DNA of 8,124 nt from Chloroflexota bacterium (lineage in GTDB: Bacteria; Chloroflexota; Anaerolineae; CG2-30-64-16). Position 1 is the first letter of the stretch; each line of letters starts with the position of its first letter. Of this stretch, positions 5,042-8,124 are shown piece by piece. The DNA is taken from positions 1-8,124 of the forward strand of contig JAKPQT010000742.1 of assembly GCA_029555885.1 (NCBI GenBank). Direction: 5' to 3'. The translations under genes and the position numbers were made by a program. The notes beneath the pieces were generated by a model. The model was not told the origin of the DNA, did no database searches, and saw only the letters and a program-made list of their open reading frames with translations.

Positions 5042-5713
5042 ATGCCCCAACCTATCCGTGTCCTGCTTGCCGACGACCACGCGGTCGTGCGCAAAGGAAT
5101 TCGCGAGTTCCTGGAAGAAGACCCCGGGATCTCCGTCGTCGCGGAGGCAACCAACGGCCAGGAGGCGCTGCGCCTTGTGGCCGAGCACCAACCCCAAGTC
5201 GCGGTGCTGGACGTGCAGATGCCGCTGCTGAACGGCATCGAAGCCACGCGGCAGATCAAGGTCACACATCCGGCGGTGCGCGTGCTGATCCTGACGGCTT
5301 ACGAAGATGACCCGTACATCTTCGCCCTGCTGCGCGCCGGAGCGGACGGCTATATCCTCAAGAACGCGGACCCGGATGACATCGTGCGCGCTGTCAAGGC
5401 GACCGCGGCCGGCGGCAAGGTACTGGACCCGGCCGTGGCCGCCAAAGTGCTGGCGCAGACGGTCACCGGCCGGCCCGCGTCCGCACAGGAGCAGGTCGAA
5501 CCGCTCAGCGAACGGGAGATTGCCGTGCTGCGGCTGGCAGGCCAGGGCCTGACCAACAAGGCGATCGGGCTGACCCTCAACATCAGCGACCGTACAGTGC
5601 AGGGCCACCTGGCGAACATCTACGGCAAGCTGGCGGTCAGCTCGCGCACGGAAGCCGTCACGAAGGCGCTCAAGTTGGGTTGGATCGTGCTCGATGAAAC
5701 CGCCAGCGGGTGA
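5042..5713 (+). CDS. NarL/FixJ-type response regulator
   Basis: The 223-aa cytoplasmic transcription regulator starts at ATG 5042, behind AGGAAG with 5-base spacing. The receiver domain at about 4-122 has Asp11-Asp12, phosphoacceptor Asp57 (VLDVQMP), Thr85 and Lys107, so it should be phosphorylated normally. A linker of about 25 residues leads to a LuxR-type helix-turn-helix at about 153-215 (LSEREIAVLRLAGQGLTNKAI, then SDRTVQGHLANIYGKL). Its stop lies 20 bases inside the kinase gene, so the two are co-translated and almost certainly partners. Targets are unknown; the palindromes and paired motif at 4257-4421 are natural candidates. Confidence 0.95.
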   Translation: MPQPIRVLLADDHAVVRKGIREFLEEDPGISVVAEATNGQEALRLVAEHQPQVAVLDVQMPLLNGIEATRQIKVTHPAVRVLILTAYEDDPYIFALLRAGADGYILKNADPDDIVRAVKATAAGGKVLDPAVAAKVLAQTVTGRPASAQEQVEPLSEREIAVLRLAGQGLTNKAIGLTLNISDRTVQGHLANIYGKLAVSSRTEAVTKALKLGWIVLDETASG

Positions 5714-7442
5714 GCCGCGCGTGGGCGCGCGCAGCTTCGGCATCCGGCAGTTGCGCGGCCTGCGCGTCCAGTTTCTGCTCTGGATGATTCTGCCGCTGGC
5801 CGTCGTGTTGTTCATCCTCTCTTTTGCCAGCATCACGCGGCACCGCGAAGCGATGACGCAGCTGGTGGAGGATCGCAACAAAGGCCTGGCGCTGGCAGTT
5901 GCCAACCGGCTGGCTCGCGAGATCGAGGGACGCTCGGCCAGCCTCGCGCGGGCAGCCGCAGGCGAAGACCTGACCGGCGAAGCGAACCTGGAAGACCTGG
6001 CCGGGCGGCTGGCAGATGAGTTTCCGGGTGGTCTGGCGCTGCTGGACGCGCAGGGACAGGTCATCGCGGTGAGTCAGGTTGCTCAGGCTTGGGCAGGCAG
6101 CCAGGAGGCGCGCGTGCTGGCCGCGCGCACGGCCGCTGTCGGGCAGCCGCAACATGAAGGGCATTTCGGCTTGGGCGATATGCCCTATCTGTTGACCGGG
6201 ACGCCCGCGACGCGCCTGCCGTCCACGGACGCTGCGTTGCTCGGCGCGATTCCGGCAGAATCCCTCAGCCTGGCAGAGGCCAGCGGACAGGTCCAGGCCG
6301 AGACCGGCGGCGCCATTTTCATCTTCGACCGCACCGGACGCCTCGTCCATCATGACAACGCGGCTGGCCTACACATTGACGAGAGCGCCGTGGCAGACCT
6401 GCCGCCTGCACCTCAACAGGGCGCGGCCGCGGCCACCATCGGCAGCAGCGATCACGATCTGTTGGTCACCTATGCGCGCGTCGACCCGCCGGACTGGACA
6501 CTGGCCGTAACCGAGGATATCCACGGCGTCGAGACGATGGGCATGTCGGTCGTGGAGGTGCTGCCGTTGGCCCTCCTGGCCGTTGCAGTGTTCGGGCTAC
6601 TGGCCGTATCCTTCGGCGTCGCCAACGTGGTTCGGCCCCTGCAGGAGCTCGACCGCCGGGCGCAGCGCGTCGCGTGGGGTGACTTCGATGCGGTCAAGCA
6701 GCCGGTCGGCGGGGTGCAGGAGATGGATGACCTGCGCGCCACGCTGGCGCAGATGGCCGAGCGCATCCGCACGTACCAGGCGGGCATGCGCGACTATCTC
6801 AGCGCCGTGACGCAGGCGCAGGAAGCCGAGCGTGCGCGGCTGGCACATGAGCTGCACGACGACACAGTACAGGCGCTCATCGCGCTGCGCCAGCGCGCCC
6901 AGATGGCGCGCAAGGCGCTGTCCTCCGAACCGGCGCGCGCCGACCAGCGACTGGATGAACTGACCGCACTCATAGACGACGAACTTGCGGGCCTGCGCCG
7001 GCTGATCGGCGACCTGCGGCCCATTTACCTGGAGGATGTAGGGTTCGTGCCCGCACTGGAGATGCTGGCCGGCCAGATGCAGGAACGTCATGGCCTCCAT
7101 GTCCCGCTGGACGTGCTGGGCGACGCGGTTCGGCTCGCGCCTGATCTGGAGCTGGCTGCGTTCCGCATCGTGCAGCAGGCGCTGAACAACGTGGCGACGC
7201 ACGCGGCGGCAACCGAGGCCAGGGTGACCGTCGAGTTCACGCCGGAGGGTCTCCGACTGCGCGTGCGTGACAACGGCCGCGGCTTCACCCCGCCCGACCA
7301 ACCCGCGGATCTCGCACAGGCGGGCCACTTCGGGCTGATGGGCATGCGCGAGCGCGCGCTGCTCTACGGCGGGCATGTGCTGATTGAATCTGCACTTGGC
7401 CGGGGAACCCTGATCACTGCGTGGTTGCCGACTGGAGGGTAA
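5694..7442 (+). CDS. HisKA_3-type sensor histidine kinase
   Basis: The 582-aa membrane kinase is the partner of the overlapping regulator. Transmembrane helix 1 is at about 26-47, an extracytoplasmic region of about 240 residues follows (Cache-like by length and by IFIFDRTGRLVHH, not proven), helix 2 is at about 290-312, then HAMP to about 362. The dimerisation/phosphotransfer helix reads ERARLAHELHDDTVQALIAL with His388 the phosphoacceptor. The ATPase domain at about 485-580 has Asn498-Asn499 in the N box (QQALNNVATHA), DNGRGF from Asp526 and GLMGMRERA. All catalytic elements are intact. The sensor region has no cysteine-rich or obvious metal-binding pattern, so the signal is unknown. ATG 5694 overlaps the regulator; no strong ribosome site is visible, as is normal for coupled genes. 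Confidence 0.94.
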   Translation: MKPPAGEPRVGARSFGIRQLRGLRVQFLLWMILPLAVVLFILSFASITRHREAMTQLVEDRNKGLALAVANRLAREIEGRSASLARAAAGEDLTGEANLEDLAGRLADEFPGGLALLDAQGQVIAVSQVAQAWAGSQEARVLAARTAAVGQPQHEGHFGLGDMPYLLTGTPATRLPSTDAALLGAIPAESLSLAEASGQVQAETGGAIFIFDRTGRLVHHDNAAGLHIDESAVADLPPAPQQGAAAATIGSSDHDLLVTYARVDPPDWTLAVTEDIHGVETMGMSVVEVLPLALLAVAVFGLLAVSFGVANVVRPLQELDRRAQRVAWGDFDAVKQPVGGVQEMDDLRATLAQMAERIRTYQAGMRDYLSAVTQAQEAERARLAHELHDDTVQALIALRQRAQMARKALSSEPARADQRLDELTALIDDELAGLRRLIGDLRPIYLEDVGFVPALEMLAGQMQERHGLHVPLDVLGDAVRLAPDLELAAFRIVQQALNNVATHAAATEARVTVEFTPEGLRLRVRDNGRGFTPPDQPADLAQAGHFGLMGMRERALLYGGHVLIESALGRGTLITAWLPTGG

Positions 7443-7453
7443 CGGTTTATAAT
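7425..7453 (+). promoter_or_regulatory. Sigma-70-like promoter with near-leaderless start
   Basis: TTGCCG (7425-7430), 17 bases, then the perfect TATAAT (7448-7453). Transcription would begin about 7460, only a few bases before ATG 7463, so no Shine-Dalgarno site fits. The -35 overlaps the last codons of the kinase gene. It is the best promoter in the window. Confidence 0.6.
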
Positions 7454-7467
7454 CATGCGCGCATGAT
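7452..7467. repeat. Perfect 16-base palindrome over the start codon
   Basis: ATCATGCG-CGCATGAT covers the end of the -10, the predicted transcription start and the ATG. The position fits an operator for a dimeric repressor. The octamer TGATCACT also occurs on both sides of the promoter (7411-7418 and 7464-7471). Confidence 0.5.
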
Positions 7468-8124
7468 CACTTATGATGCTGAAAGGCCCACCTCAAAAGT
7501 GCTTCAATCCTCTCGGACGCGTGCTGTAGCCTCCTTCCTTCTCTTCATTACCTCGACTCTCCTGCTGGGAGCAAGCTTTTTTGCGAATCTATGGGGTGTT
7601 GCGGAGCCGGCTTGGTTTGCGAGTCACCAGCGGGAGATGGAAGCCCACGTACTCGGTAGAATGGTCGAGTCGCGCCAAGCGGGTATCTTCGAAGCCGGAG
7701 GCCTCACGGGCATGGGCAGACCCGCTGAAGAACTGCCCACGCGCGAGGCAGTATGGGACTATCAGTACAAGGCCTTTGCCGAAGGTCTGGAATTCACCAG
7801 GTATGGCGTCTACAGCTCTCATTTGGGGGGCCAGGCCATGCTGTTCAGTATGCTGGATCAGGTCCTCCCTGTCCCCAACAGCCGCAAGCTCGACCTCCTC
7901 CACCTGCTGAACTCCCTGTTCTCCGCGGCCATACTCGCGGCAGTGGTGGTGTGGTTCTATCGCGAAGCCGGTGTCTGGGCCGCCCTGTTCGTGCTGCTGT
8001 CGGCCCTGCTCTCGCAATGGCTGGCCGTCTTTGGCCGCAACCTTTGGTGGTCCATCTGGGCCTTCTATCTACCAATGGTGGCGCTTGCGTTTTATTTGAG
8101 GGGCCGCAAGCTGATTTCGGGCCG
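7463..8124 (+). CDS. Polytopic membrane protein, possibly GT39-like (leaves window)
   Basis: The frame from ATG 7463 is open for 220 codons to the edge and has no stop in the window. Residues about 20-44 form one membrane helix (SFLLFITSTLLLGASFF). An outside loop of about 100 residues follows with acidic and aromatic residues (AVWDYQYKAFAEGLEFTRYG). At least three further helices then appear from about residue 140 onward (NSLFSAAILAAVVVWFY; AALFVLLSALLSQWLAVF; WWSIWAFYLPMVALAFYL). First helix, long loop, then closely packed helices resembles lipid-linked sugar transferases of the GT39/ArnT type, but the deciding part is missing. Third-position GC in the first 70 codons is lower than in the genes to the left. 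It is transcribed from its own promoter and probably unrelated to the metal cluster. Confidence 0.75.
   Translation, partial: MITYDAERPTSKVLQSSRTRAVASFLLFITSTLLLGASFFANLWGVAEPAWFASHQREMEAHVLGRMVESRQAGIFEAGGLTGMGRPAEELPTREAVWDYQYKAFAEGLEFTRYGVYSSHLGGQAMLFSMLDQVLPVPNSRKLDLLHLLNSLFSAAILAAVVVWFYREAGVWAALFVLLSALLSQWLAVFGRNLWWSIWAFYLPMVALAFYLRGRKLISG

Noticed and set aside
4445..6064. A 539-aa minus-strand ORF
   Set aside because: It crosses the Cys-Pro-Met gene, a strong terminator and the two-component genes; its composition is Ser/Arg-rich without domains.
6597..7376. A 259-aa minus-strand ORF
   Set aside because: It is antisense to the intact kinase catalytic core.
7589..8017. A 142-aa minus-strand ORF and an overlapping 109-aa plus ORF at 7581-7910
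   Set aside because: The plus frame from 7463 has membrane helices, a promoter and an open end; the other two are shadows of it.
1..8124. CRISPR array, tRNA, rRNA, insertion sequence or attachment site
   Set aside because: No direct-repeat arrays with spacers, tRNA-like folds, rRNA motifs, transposase genes or terminal repeats were seen on reading both strands.

Overview
This is a GC-rich bacterial window, about 65% GC by eye. Its mix of proteins (a PCYCGC-type lipoprotein, CuA-type cupredoxins, a NosR/NapH-like polyferredoxin, a DUF1573-type protein, a NarL/HisKA_3 two-component pair and a many-helix membrane protein) suggests a Chloroflexota (Anaerolineae-like) genome. That assignment is an inference from gene style, not proven.

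Left part, minus strand, bases 4243 down to 1: six genes read in the same direction. In transcription order they are a PCYCGC cysteine-rich lipoprotein; a membrane-anchored cupredoxin with a complete CuA motif; a polytopic NosR/NapH-like 4Fe-4S membrane protein; a CuA domain fused to a cytochrome c domain (oxidase subunit II-like); a membrane-anchored DUF1573-type protein; and the N-terminus of a His-rich lipoprotein that leaves the window. The middle four are tightly packed (overlap or gaps of 9-21 bases). Together they look like an extracytoplasmic copper/iron electron-transfer module. No catalytic subunit (oxidase subunit I, NosZ, NorB) lies in the window.

The main discovery is in the DUF1573-type gene. 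Its frame meets an in-frame TGA after residue 108 and then continues for 59 coherent codons to a TAA. The residues around the TGA read Gly-Cys-TGA-Pro-Pro. As I recall the family, relatives carry Cys-Cys there, so this is a Cys-to-selenocysteine (CU) pattern. Directly after the TGA the mRNA can form a 7-bp hairpin with a GUU loop at SECIS-like distance. A second 6-bp helix brackets the TGA. I therefore annotate a full-length 168-aa selenoprotein rather than a 108-aa protein.

Centre, 4244-4446: a divergent promoter region. A 10-base motif (TTCACACCAC) lies just upstream of each divergent gene, in the same orientation relative to its gene, and two back-to-back palindromes lie between the copies. 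The plus-strand gene encodes a secreted Cys-Pro-Met repeat, Met-rich protein (a likely copper binder), followed by a strong hairpin terminator.

Right part, plus strand: a NarL/FixJ-type response regulator overlaps a HisKA_3 sensor kinase that has an extracytoplasmic sensing domain. Then a good sigma-70-like promoter with a near-leaderless start and a palindrome drives a membrane protein, possibly GT39-like, that runs off the right edge. The two-component pair may control the metal/electron-transfer genes, but this rests only on adjacency.
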